From contig NZ_JACIEF010000001.1 of the NCBI RefSeq assembly GCF_014196715.1, forward strand, positions 1,470,872 to 1,534,871: a stretch of DNA of 64,000 bases, given 5' to 3'. How positions within the stretch are numbered: position 1 is the stretch's first letter; the number at the start of each line of letters is the position of its first letter. Below are positions 16,763 to 25,352 of the stretch, one piece after another. The stretch is from Pedobacter zeae (GTDB lineage: Bacteria; Bacteroidota; Bacteroidia; Sphingobacteriales; Sphingobacteriaceae). The position numbers and the translations under genes were made by a program. The notes under the pieces were generated by a model. It ran no database searches. It worked only from the letters and a program-made list of their open reading frames with translations, and was not told the DNA's origin.

Positions 16763-18468
16763 TGCTAAACGTTGAGAATTTAACTATCGATTTCTACAAC
16801 CAGGAAGAAAAATCCTGGTTTAAAGCTGTTAAAAAAATCAGCTTTAACGTAAAAAAAGGCACGGTTTTAGGTATTGTGGGCGAATCGGGCTCAGGGAAAT
16901 CGGTCACTTCTTTTTCGATCATGCGTTTGCATGACGAACAACTTGCTAAAATTAGCGGCGATATTGATTTTGAAGACATCAGCCTGTTAAACTTAAGTAC
17001 CAACGAGATCAGGCAGATCAGGGGCAATCAGATCTCGATGATTTTCCAGGAACCTATGACTTCGCTGAACCCTGTTTTTACCTGCGGCGACCAGGTGGCT
17101 GAAGCCATTATCCTCCACCAAAAGGTAGATAAGGCTGAAGCTAAAAAACAAACTATTGCCTTATTTAACGAAGTGCAGCTGCCCAGACCTGAAAAAATAT
17201 TTGACAGTTACCCGCACCAGATCTCAGGCGGACAAAAACAGCGGGTAATGATCGCCATGGCTTTAAGCTGTAACCCTAAGCTCCTCATTGCCGACGAACC
17301 CACAACAGCATTGGATGTAACCGTCCAAAAAACCATTTTGCAATTGCTCCTCAAGCTCAAAACAGAGCGTAACATGGCCATGATCTTTATTTCGCACGAT
17401 TTAGGTGTGGTAAACGAAATTGCCGATGAGGTTGCCGTGATGTACAAAGGTGAAATTGTAGAACAGGGAGCAGCAAAATCGATATTCGAAAATCCGCAAC
17501 ATCCTTATACCAAAGGTTTGCTTGCCTGCAGACCCTCCCCTCATTTACAATTAAAGAAATTACCGGTTGTGGCCGATTTTCTAACCGGAAAAATCGACGA
17601 TGCCTCAGCACATTTACAGCCCTCAAACCAGTTAACGGCAAGCGAAATTGCTGCACGCAGGGAAAAATTATATGCCAGGCAACCCTTACTCCAGGTCAAA
17701 AATCTCTGCACCTGGTACCCCATCAAGAGCGGTCTTTTTGGAAAAACGACCGATTACGTTAAAGCGGTTGACCAGATTAACTTTGAAGTTTTTCCGGGCG
17801 AAACCCTCGGTCTTGTAGGCGAATCGGGCTGTGGAAAAACCACCCTGGGCCGTACCATCCTCAGGTTAATCCAGCCCACTTCAGGCACTGTTATATTTAA
17901 CGGGCAAGACATTACACACCTGGATAAAAACGAACTGCGAAAACTCCGAAAAGATATCCAGATCATTTTTCAGGATCCCTATGCCTCGTTAAATCCCAGA
18001 CTTAGCATCGGTCAATCCATATTGGAGCCCCTGCAGGTACACCGGCTTTATCAAAACGATGCCAAACGCAAACAGAAGGTATTGGAACTGCTGGATAAAG
18101 TTGGTTTAAAAGCTGAACATTTTAACCGGTACCCCCACGAGTTTAGCGGTGGCCAACGGCAGCGGGTGGTAATTGCCCGGGCTTTGGCCCTGCAACCTAA
18201 ATTTATCATCTGCGACGAATCGGTATCTGCTTTGGATGTTTCCGTACAGGCGCAGGTTTTAAACCTGATCAAAGATCTGCAACGCGAATTCGGACTCACC
18301 TATATCTTCATTTCGCATGATCTGGCTGTAATAAAACACATTTCAGACCGTATTTTAGTGATGAACAAAGGGAAAATCGAAGAAGAAGGTTTTCCTGAAC
18401 AACTATTTTATGCGCCTAAAGCAGCTTATACAAAAAAACTGATCGAGGCTATACCCGGACATTTATAA
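16762..18468 (+). CDS. Double ABC ATPase of oligopeptide/dipeptide transporter type
   Basis: ATP-hydrolysing subunit of a peptide or nickel-type importer, with the DppD- and DppF-like halves fused in one chain, as in YejF or GsiA. 568 residues. First domain: Walker A GESGSGKS (about 38-45), Q-loop MTSLNP, signature ISGGQKQRV, Walker B LLIADEPTTALD. Second domain: Walker A GESGCGKTT (about 353-361), signature FSGGQRQRV, FIICDESVSALD. Both sites look complete. No permease or substrate-binding gene is adjacent; the partner permease genes must be elsewhere. The ATG overlaps the previous stop by one base, and the sialidase gene follows after 6 bp. Confidence 0.95.
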   Translation: MLNVENLTIDFYNQEEKSWFKAVKKISFNVKKGTVLGIVGESGSGKSVTSFSIMRLHDEQLAKISGDIDFEDISLLNLSTNEIRQIRGNQISMIFQEPMTSLNPVFTCGDQVAEAIILHQKVDKAEAKKQTIALFNEVQLPRPEKIFDSYPHQISGGQKQRVMIAMALSCNPKLLIADEPTTALDVTVQKTILQLLLKLKTERNMAMIFISHDLGVVNEIADEVAVMYKGEIVEQGAAKSIFENPQHPYTKGLLACRPSPHLQLKKLPVVADFLTGKIDDASAHLQPSNQLTASEIAARREKLYARQPLLQVKNLCTWYPIKSGLFGKTTDYVKAVDQINFEVFPGETLGLVGESGCGKTTLGRTILRLIQPTSGTVIFNGQDITHLDKNELRKLRKDIQIIFQDPYASLNPRLSIGQSILEPLQVHRLYQNDAKRKQKVLELLDKVGLKAEHFNRYPHEFSGGQRQRVVIARALALQPKFIICDESVSALDVSVQAQVLNLIKDLQREFGLTYIFISHDLAVIKHISDRILVMNKGKIEEEGFPEQLFYAPKAAYTKKLIEAIPGHL

Positions 18469-18474
18469 TCGAAA

Positions 18475-19511
18475 ATGATTAAATATTTTTCAACTGCTTT
18501 TACCCTGATTTTTCTCGCTTTAAATGTTGATGCACAAAAAGTAGAAATCATTCAGTCGACTCCTGTTTTCGAAAAGGCTCCTTCCGAGGCCTGCCATGCC
18601 TCAAACCTGGTTGATCTGGGCAAAGGGAAAATAATGGCCGCCTGGTTTGGTGGTAAACACGAAGGAAGTAAAGACGTAGTCATCTGGTCGTCAATAAAAA
18701 TCGGCACACATTGGAGTAAGCCTGTCGAAATCGCTGATGGGATAATAAATGATACCAGCAGATTGGCCTGCTGGAATCCTGTTCTTTTTAAAACAAAAAG
18801 TGGCACGCTTTTTTACATTACAAGGTGGGTTTAAATCCCCGTAGCTGGTGGGCCGAATATAAAACATCGGTTAACAATGGCCAAACATGGTCGAAAGCAC
18901 ACCAACTGCCTAAAGATTTCTTGGGGCCAATTAAAAATAAACCCATCCAACTGGCAGATGGAAGCATCCTGTATCCTTCGAGTACCGAAAGCCAGGACGA
19001 AAAAACATGGCATATCCACATCGAAAAATCTGATGCCAAAGGTAAAAACTGGAGAAAAATCAATATCAACTGCGATACCTTTGGCGTAATTCAGCCATCA
19101 ATTCTCATTCATCCCAAAGGTAAATTACAGCTGCTTTGCAGGAGCCGGCAAAATGTAATTGTAGAAAGCTGGTCGGCAGATGGCGGCGAAACCTGGTCGA
19201 AACTGAAACCCACGCAACTGCCCAACCCCAATTCGGGCAGTGATGCCGTAACCTTAAAAGATGGCCGGCAGCTGCTGGTTTACAATCCGTTAACAGCCGG
19301 TAAAAACTGGTGGGAAGGTCGCTCCGTATTAAAACTTGCCATATCAACCAATGGCGAAAACTGGGAAGATATTTACACCCTCGAAAATCATTTAAAAGGC
19401 GAGTACAGCTACCCGGCCATTATCCAGGATGAAAGCGGAAACATTCATATCAGTTACACGGCAGAACGTAAAAACATCAACTATGTTGAACTTAAATTAA
19501 CCGAACAGTAG
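18475..19511 (+). pseudogene. Secreted BNR-repeat sialidase-like protein, frameshifted
   Basis: Two overlapping frames (18475-18834 and 18825-19511) join into one sialidase-like protein of about 345 residues. The first half has a signal peptide (MIKYFSTAFTLIFLALNVDA), EACHASNLVDLGKGKIMAAWFGG and NPVLF; the second has PRSWWAEYKTS, an Asp-box-like SADGGETWS, and a YPAIIQDESGNIHISYT block. The frame breaks at a run of six T (18809-18814). A seventh T would give TLFLHYKVGLNPRSWW, the expected family text. Either a real inactivating slip, a phase-variable tract, or a homopolymer sequencing error. It would act on sialic acid or a similar glycan outside the cytoplasm; the enzyme's true specificity is not visible. 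Confidence 0.85.
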
Positions 19512-19660
19512 TAAAGCAGTCCGCCCCAAGCTCCATCTTCTGTTTTACCTCATCCATCTCAACGCTTACCCTCCCTCAAGATCATCTGCATTACATTTTA
19601 TACCTTAAAACCTGCCACTTCCCTATCTTTTCTGTATCTTCGGTAAATTCAGTTTAGCGT

Positions 19661-21793
19661 ATGGCAAAGAAAAAGTCGGCAAATATAAAATTGGTTCTGA
19701 ATCAATTGGTTAGTGATATTTTTGAAAAAAATAACAATCAGCTGCTTAATTATAAACAGGTTTCGGCAAAATTGAACCTAAATGATCAGGAATCAAGAGA
19801 AACGATTTTAGAAATTTTAAAAGAGGGAAAAAATAACGGAATTTTCTTAGAGCCCCAAAAAGGGAAATTTAAACTTAAAGAACTGCAGAATTTCATTATC
19901 GGCACGGTTGATATGACTGCCGATGGTTCTGCTTACATCGTCCCTGAAGATGAGTTCGAAAAAGATATTTTTGTGGCACCACGTAAGCTTAAAAATGCCT
20001 TACATGGCGATACGGTTAAGGCTTATGTATTTGCGAAAAAAAGCGGCCGTAAAAACGATGGCGAAGTAGTCGAAATTATTAAAAGGGCAAAGTCTGACTT
20101 TACGGGCGTGATTAAAATTTCAGACCGTTTTGCCTTTGTAATTGCCGACGACAAAAAAATGATGCATGATATTTTTGTACCCCTGGCCGATACGCATGGT
20201 GCAAAAAGTGGCCAAAGGGTTTTAGTTACCTTATCTGATTGGCCCGAAAGTGCTAAAAATCCTATTGGGATTGTTAAACACGTATTGGGCAACCAAGGGG
20301 AGAACAATACCGAAATGAATGCCATCCTGGCGCAATATGGTTTTCCTCTGGCGTTTCCACCACAGGTAGAAAGAGAAGCCGATGCCATTCCGGAAGAAAT
20401 TCCGGCAGAAGAAATTGCAAAAAGAAAAGACTTTAGAAATATATTAACCTTTACGATAGATCCGGCTGATGCGAAAGATTTCGATGACGCCATTTCTTAC
20501 CAGAAACTCCCTAACGGGAACCACGAAATCGGTGTACACATTGCCGATGTTTCGCATTATGTCATCCAGGGGACAGAATTAGACAAAGAAGCGTACAGCC
20601 GTGCCACTTCCGTTTACCTGGTAGACCGTGTAATACCGATGCTGCCCGAACGTTTAAGTAACGGTGTTTGTTCGTTACGTCCAAATGAAGATAAATTGTG
20701 TTTCTCGGCAGTTTTCGAGCTTGATGAGCAAGCCAATATCCAAAGCGAATGGTATGGCCGTACGGTAATCCATTCAGACAGGAGGTTCAGTTATGAGGAA
20801 GCACAGGAAGTAATCGAAAACAAGGCCGGAGATTATGCCAAAGAAATCCTGAAGCTGAACGAACTGGCCTACATCCTTCGCGACCGTAAGTTTAAAAATG
20901 GAGCCATTAGTTTCGAAAGCACCGAAGTAAAGTTTAAGCTCGACGAATCGGGCAAACCAATTGGCGTATATGTTAAAGAGCGCAAAGATGCCCATAAACT
21001 GATTGAAGATTATATGTTGCTGGCCAACCGGAAAGTGGCTGAGTTTGTAGCGAAAAAAGCAAAAGGTAAAAACAAACTTACTTTTGTTTACCGCGTGCAC
21101 GATTCGCCAAATATGGAAACCCTGAATACTTTCGCCACATTTGCTTCCCGTTTCGGTTATAAGATCAGTACCAAATCGGATAAAGAGATTGCGAAATCGT
21201 TAAACAACTTAATGAACGATGTAGAAGGAAAGAAAGAACAGAATATTTTAACTTCACTCGCCATCAGATCAATGGCAAAGGCTATTTATTCGACCAAGAA
21301 AACCAGTCATTATGGTCTGGCTTTTGAATATTATACCCATTTTACTTCCCCTATTCGCCGATACCCCGATGTAATGGCGCACAGGCTCTTACAAACTTAC
21401 CTGGATGGAGGAAAATCGGCAGATATGGAAGCTTATGAAGTTGCCTGCGTACATTCTTCGGCAATGGAGAAAAGAGCTGCCGATGCCGAACGTGCATCGA
21501 TTAAATACAAACAGGCCGAATACCTTGAAAACAACATTGGAACTGAATATAAAGGCATTATTTCGGGGGTTACCGAATGGGGCATGTACGTAGAAATTGA
21601 AGAAAACAAATGTGAAGGTATGATCCGTTTACGTGATATATCTGATGATTTCTATGTTCTTGATGAAAAAAACTACTGCATCATCGGTCAGCGTAAAAAA
21701 CGAAAATACCAGTTGGGCGACGAAGTGATGATCAGGGTTAAGAAAGTGGATCTTTCTAAACGTCAAATCGATTTTACCTTAATTCCTGATTAA
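19661..21793 (+). CDS. rnr: Ribonuclease R
   Basis: Processive 3'-5' exoribonuclease that degrades structured RNA. 710 residues. Order: N-terminal helix-turn-helix-like region (1-70), cold-shock/OB domains (about 75-225), RNB catalytic domain with ITFTIDPADAKDFDDAISY carried as TFTIDPADAKDFDDA (about 263-277), HYGLAFEYYTHFTSPIRRYPD carried as YTHFTSPIRRYPD (about 555), and a C-terminal S1 domain starting GIISGVTEWGMYVEIEE (about 627). The metal-binding aspartates in DPADAKDFDD are intact. It precedes the polyprenyl synthase gene by 45 bp and probably shares its transcript. A TATCTTCG box near 19634 is a weak -7 candidate. Confidence 0.97.
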   Translation: MAKKKSANIKLVLNQLVSDIFEKNNNQLLNYKQVSAKLNLNDQESRETILEILKEGKNNGIFLEPQKGKFKLKELQNFIIGTVDMTADGSAYIVPEDEFEKDIFVAPRKLKNALHGDTVKAYVFAKKSGRKNDGEVVEIIKRAKSDFTGVIKISDRFAFVIADDKKMMHDIFVPLADTHGAKSGQRVLVTLSDWPESAKNPIGIVKHVLGNQGENNTEMNAILAQYGFPLAFPPQVEREADAIPEEIPAEEIAKRKDFRNILTFTIDPADAKDFDDAISYQKLPNGNHEIGVHIADVSHYVIQGTELDKEAYSRATSVYLVDRVIPMLPERLSNGVCSLRPNEDKLCFSAVFELDEQANIQSEWYGRTVIHSDRRFSYEEAQEVIENKAGDYAKEILKLNELAYILRDRKFKNGAISFESTEVKFKLDESGKPIGVYVKERKDAHKLIEDYMLLANRKVAEFVAKKAKGKNKLTFVYRVHDSPNMETLNTFATFASRFGYKISTKSDKEIAKSLNNLMNDVEGKKEQNILTSLAIRSMAKAIYSTKKTSHYGLAFEYYTHFTSPIRRYPDVMAHRLLQTYLDGGKSADMEAYEVACVHSSAMEKRAADAERASIKYKQAEYLENNIGTEYKGIISGVTEWGMYVEIEENKCEGMIRLRDISDDFYVLDEKNYCIIGQRKKRKYQLGDEVMIRVKKVDLSKRQIDFTLIPD

Positions 21794-21838
21794 AAATTAA
21801 GACATTTGTGCCCGAAAACACAATGTTCAAAGCAAAAA

Positions 21839-22813
21839 ATGCATACTACAGAACAATTACAGCAAATTTTAGATACTGCAATACAAAATTTAAAGTTTCC
21901 GGATCATCCTAAACAGCTTTACGATCCGATCACTTATATTATTAACCTTGGCGGAAAGCGTGTAAGGCCCTTACTGGTTTTAATGGCTACCGAATTATTT
22001 GGTGAAGATGCAACCCAATCGGTTCATGCCGCCATGGCCATTGAGATTTTCCATAATTTTACGCTTGTTCATGATGATATTATGGATAATGCCCCGCTCC
22101 GCAGAGGACAGGCTACGGTACACGAAAAATGGAGCACCAATGTTGCCATATTAAGCGGCGATGTGATGATGGTGGAAGCCAATAAAAACCTTGCTAAAGT
22201 AAATCCCATCTTCCTGAAAGACGTTTTAGATACTTTCAATGCAACTGCTCAGGGTGTTTGCGAAGGCCAGCAGCTGGATATGGAATTTGAAGGCCGCAAT
22301 GATGTAAGTATTGATGAGTACATCAACATGATCAGGCTGAAAACGGCGGTGTTATTGGGAGGAGCGCTAAAACTGGGGGCTATTATTGCCGGTGCTTCAG
22401 AAAAAGATGCAGATCTCATTTACCAGTTTGGAGAAAACATCGGGATTGCTTTTCAGTTACAGGACGATATTCTGGATGTATATGCCGATCCTGAAAAATT
22501 CGGAAAACAGGTTGGTGGCGACATCATTGCCAACAAGAAAACTTTCCTCCTGTTAAAAGCTTTCGAATTGGCGGATGGCGAAACCCGTGCTTCATTAGAT
22601 AGCTGGACCTCTTATAAAGAATTTAACGCACAGGAAAAGGTAGATACCGTTCGCCAGGTTTACGATACGTTAGATATTCAGCAAATTGCCAAAGAACACA
22701 TGAACCATTACCGCGATAAAGCTTTGGCCTTATTTGCGCAGATAAATGTGAGCGATGAAAGAAAAGCAAACCTGTTAACGCTTACTAACCAGTTAATGGC
22801 CAGAGAGTATTAA
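21839..22813 (+). CDS. Polyprenyl diphosphate synthase
   Basis: Chain-elongating trans-prenyltransferase, likely making the long isoprenoid tail of menaquinone (octaprenyl or heptaprenyl type), though product length cannot be read safely. Starting at the ATG at 21839 it has 324 residues; a TTG at 21806 would add eleven residues that do not look conserved. Key motifs: GGKRVRPLL (about 39), first Asp-rich DDIMD (about 79-83) followed by RRG, KTAVLLGGALKLGA, and the second Asp-rich DDILD (about 207-211). No gap or substitution in the catalytic aspartates. Confidence 0.95.
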   Translation: MHTTEQLQQILDTAIQNLKFPDHPKQLYDPITYIINLGGKRVRPLLVLMATELFGEDATQSVHAAMAIEIFHNFTLVHDDIMDNAPLRRGQATVHEKWSTNVAILSGDVMMVEANKNLAKVNPIFLKDVLDTFNATAQGVCEGQQLDMEFEGRNDVSIDEYINMIRLKTAVLLGGALKLGAIIAGASEKDADLIYQFGENIGIAFQLQDDILDVYADPEKFGKQVGGDIIANKKTFLLLKAFELADGETRASLDSWTSYKEFNAQEKVDTVRQVYDTLDIQQIAKEHMNHYRDKALALFAQINVSDERKANLLTLTNQLMAREY

Positions 22814-22924
22814 AAAAGGAAGCTAATCGCAGACCCATCATTTCGAGCAGGATGGAGAAATCTAATTCTATAGAGCTCTCCATTCCGCTAGGATCCAGTT
22901 GAGATGAGGATTTGCGCTTAAGCT

Positions 22925-23386
22925 CTATCCCTTAACCAGCTTATACTTAATCCAAAAATCAGCTGGTTGAGTGGTAAATTCCCCGCCCTCCCGGGGTCTT
23001 TGACCACGGCCTCCACCCATAACACCACGGCCACCGCCCATTCCGCCCATACCCCTTCCACTACCCGAAAAACCGCCTGTTCTGCCCCCACCTTCTGGCT
23101 TACCTGCTGTATTAATATTTAAGGTAATGCCTCCACTTAGTATGCGAAAAGTAGTTTGCGGGTCGAGAGATTCGATAATAAAGTAAAGGTTTTGATCATC
23201 ATTAGCAAGGGCAAAAGCCAGCCGTGTAGCATCATTATACTGATTAAGCGGCTCGTTCCATTCGTTCGATATGCCATCGGCCTTAAACGGCTTTACCATG
23301 CGGATATTTTCTTCTACCTCTTGTGCATATAATAAGTGGCCGGAAATAAGTAATGCGATTAATAAGGATATTTTCTTCAGACTCAT
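22925..23386 (-). CDS. Glycine/methionine-rich secreted protein
   Basis: Unrecognised secreted protein. The ATG at 23386 gives 153 residues beginning with a signal peptide (SLKKISLLIALLISGHLLYAQ). A TTG nine codons upstream is unlikely. Residues about 25-100 resemble the CBM9-like/DOMON fold found in Bacteroidetes surface proteins (KADGISNEWNEPLNQYND, NLYFIIES). Then comes a low-complexity Gly/Arg/Met tract with GGMGGGRG-type repeats (about 100-130) and a short tail FWIKYKLVKG. The Gly-rich tract is unusual for this neighbourhood. Confidence 0.7.
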   Translation of the reverse strand: MSLKKISLLIALLISGHLLYAQEVEENIRMVKPFKADGISNEWNEPLNQYNDATRLAFALANDDQNLYFIIESLDPQTTFRILSGGITLNINTAGKPEGGGRTGGFSGSGRGMGGMGGGRGVMGGGRGQRPREGGEFTTQPADFWIKYKLVKG

Positions 23387-23547
23387 GGGATTTGTTTTAA
23401 AATCAATACCCAAATCTAAAGGCCTGAAATGTTAATTTTTGTTATTTAACAGGGTTTAACAAATAAGTCGGGAGTCGACAGTCAGTTAAATGATGGTACA
23501 AGCTAATAACCAGTGAATCAATAACTAATGAACTAATCACCCATATA

Positions 23548-23587
23548 ACAAAAAAAGGTCCTGATTTTCACCAGAACCTTTTTTTGT
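23548..23587 (-). terminator. Rho-independent terminator after rpmA
   Basis: Read on the minus strand: A7, stem AGGTTCTG / CAGGACCT (one wobble pair) with an 8-nt loop, then T7. It lies just beyond the L27 stop codon. Confidence 0.8.
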
Positions 23588-23602
23588 TATACTTCTTACC
23601 GG

Positions 23603-24019
23603 TTATTCTGCAGCTGCAGCTTCTTCAGTAGTTTCGTCTTTTTTAGCTGCTTTTTTCGCAGGTGCTTTTTTAGCTGGAGCTGCTTCTTCTGCTACAACTT
23701 CTTTCTTTGCAGCCGCTTTTTTAGCAACTGGTGCCTTAGCTACCGGTGCTTCGATTTCAGTGTTAGTGATCGGAAGGATGGAAACGTAAGATTTGTTGTC
23801 TTGTTTCTTTTTGAAAACAACCGTACCATCAACTAAAGCGAATAAAGTATGGTCTTTACCAATACCCACGCCTTTATCAGGATGGTGTTTTGTACCACGT
23901 TGACGTACTAAAATGTTTCCTGCAATAGCTAACTGACCACCGAAAACTTTAATACCTAAACGCTTACTATGCGATTCACGTCCGTTTTTCGAACTACCGG
24001 CTCCTTTTTTGTGTGCCAT
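23603..24019 (-). CDS. rpmA: 50S ribosomal protein L27 with C-terminal extension
   Basis: Large-subunit ribosomal protein near the peptidyl transferase centre. The first 88 residues are standard L27 ([20 protein letters not shown] at the start, [22 protein letters not shown] in the core). After residue 88 there is an extra tail of about 50 residues of Ala, Lys, Glu and Pro ([21 protein letters not shown]), histone-tail-like and of low complexity. Usual bacterial L27 ends near 85-95 residues. It follows rplU by 51 bp on the same strand, the normal L21-L27 order, and a terminator closes the unit. Confidence 0.97.
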   Translation of the reverse strand: MAHKKGAGSSKNGRESHSKRLGIKVFGGQLAIAGNILVRQRGTKHHPDKGVGIGKDHTLFALVDGTVVFKKKQDNKSYVSILPITNTEIEAPVAKAPVAKKAAAKKEVVAEEAAPAKKAPAKKAAKKDETTEEAAAAE

Positions 24020-24070
24020 GATTTTATATTTTGTAACCCGCTAAATGCGGATTATTGGGTTAACAATTAA

Positions 24071-24382
24071 TTATAAAGTGATGTCTGAGATTTGGATCTT
24101 CGTGAAAAACTGGCGGTGACCATTTTTCTTTTTATAACCTTTTCTACGTTTTTTGTGGAAAACGATTACTTTATCACCTTTTAAATGAGATACGATCTTA
24201 GCTGAAACTTTAGCACCTTTAACTGCAGGAGCACCTACAGTAATTGCACCACCGTTGTCAACCAACAATACATTATCAAATTCAATACTAGCGCCTTCAT
24301 CTCCTTGTAATCTGTGTACAAAAAGGTGCTGGTCTTTAGCAACTTTAAATTGCTGCCCTGCTATATTTACTATTGCGTACAT
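24071..24382 (-). CDS. rplU: 50S ribosomal protein L21
   Basis: Binds 23S rRNA. 103 residues, normal length, with the family text [14 protein letters not shown] at the start, [15 protein letters not shown] in the middle, and [16 protein letters not shown] near the end. First gene of the rplU-rpmA operon; a canonical promoter lies at 24424-24454. Confidence 0.98.
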   Translation of the reverse strand: MYAIVNIAGQQFKVAKDQHLFVHRLQGDEGASIEFDNVLLVDNGGAITVGAPAVKGAKVSAKIVSHLKGDKVIVFHKKRRKGYKKKNGHRQFFTKIQISDITL

Positions 24383-24423
24383 TGTTTAAATATTAGTTTT
24401 TTTAATTTTTATTTAACGAGGTG

Positions 24424-24454
24424 CAAATATAGAACAAATTCAATTAACACACAA
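24424..24454 (-). promoter_or_regulatory. Canonical Bacteroidetes promoter for rplU-rpmA
   Basis: On the minus strand TTG (24454-24452), 20-bp spacer, TATATTTG (24431-24424). This is a full match to the TTG-N19/20-TAnnTTTG consensus. The predicted start near 24417 gives a leader of about 35 nt. Confidence 0.8.
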
Positions 24455-24573
24455 ATACATATCGAAAATATTTTTCATTAAAATGGTACACAATCAGCAT
24501 TTGGAGGATTTTAGGATTTCAAAGATCGATTTTAAATTTATACTTTTCGAAAACCACCGTCTGATAATTCCTC

Positions 24574-24871
24574 AACAGCCTGCCACGAAAACACTAATAT
24601 AATTGGAGTTTTAACCACAGATGTGCCAGATAACACAGATTTTATATCTGTGCGCATCCTTATGCCTACGCACCGAGAGCTCAACTTAACGACATTGAGT
24701 GACGCTCCAACCAGGGCCAGGTGGCCAGCAGTATTTCATTTCTGAGGTTGCGGGGAGTATAAACCCTTGTTCTTAAACCCGATTGGAATGTAAAGCCCAC
24801 AGCGCAGCGAGGACTTGAAATGAAAAGCGGGACTACACACCGCCAGAAACCACTGCCCGCTCCTTTCCTAA
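24574..24871. repeat. About 298-bp intergenic repeat, copy A
   Basis: Starts AACAGCCTGCCACGAAAACAC and ends CCGCTCCTTTCCTAA. The right-hand 160 bp (from 24704) align closely to copy B; the middle is more divergent and contains a CACAGAT / ATCTGTG hairpin at about 24635. Confidence 0.75.
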
Positions 24872-24943
24872 CAAGAATTAAGTATCATAAGCGCATGACA
24901 TTAGGTTTCGGTCGGTGAGGCACAACCACCAGAAAAAATCTTG

Positions 24944-25240
24944 AACAGCATGCCTCGAAAACACGAACATTATTTGGAGCGCAATGCCTGTACAAAACAC
25001 TCCGTTTCTTCCCGTTTTCTGCTTTTACGCTTTCCCGAAAGTTCGGGATTCCTCGTTGCTGCAGGGTAACGCTTCAACAGGGGCTAGGTGGCCACAGCAG
25101 TATTTCATTTAAGAGGTTGCAGAGAGTACAAACCCTTGTTCCTAAACCTGATTGCAATGTAAAGCCCGGAGCGCAGTGAGGACTTGAAATGAAAAGCAGG
25201 ATTGCACACCGCCAAGAACTACCACCCGCTCCTTTCCTAA
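24944..25240. repeat. About 298-bp intergenic repeat, copy B
   Basis: Direct repeat of copy A at an offset of 369-370 bp. It keeps the conserved right half with AAACCCTTGTTC, TGTAAAGCCC and GAGGACTTGAAATGAAAAGC. It ends 62 bp before the operator of the GLPGLI operon. Confidence 0.75.
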
Positions 25241-25302
25241 TAATAACAGTGTTAGTTCTCCTATCTCCTTTTCGTTAAAAAATGTTAAATCAATTTCTTA
25301 TC

Positions 25303-25326
25303 TACGAGATATTCGTAGATTTACGA
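25303..25326 (+). promoter_or_regulatory. Predicted BlaI-family operator of the GLPGLI operon
   Basis: TACGA (25303-25307), 5-bp spacer, TCGTA (25313-25317), 4-bp spacer, TACGA (25322-25326). The same half-sites with the same spacings occur at 31009-31032 upstream of blaI. The first two half-sites belong to a 17-bp palindrome, CTACGA-N5-TCGTAG. A TAGATTTA stretch inside it resembles a -7 box, so repressor binding would block the promoter. Confidence 0.75.
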
Positions 25327-25352
25327 AAAATAAATAGACACTAAAACAAATT

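Larger units (their letters stand above)
24383..25352. other. 970-bp non-coding region with a duplicated element
   Basis: No gene supported in any frame. Apart from the rplU promoter at the left and the operator of the next operon at the right, nearly all of it belongs to two copies of a roughly 298-bp element (24574-24871 and 24944-25240). Confidence 0.75.

Noticed and set aside
20023..20493. 156-codon frame opposite rnr
   Set aside because: Lies wholly within the RNase R gene, serine-rich and without a recognisable domain; an antisense shadow.
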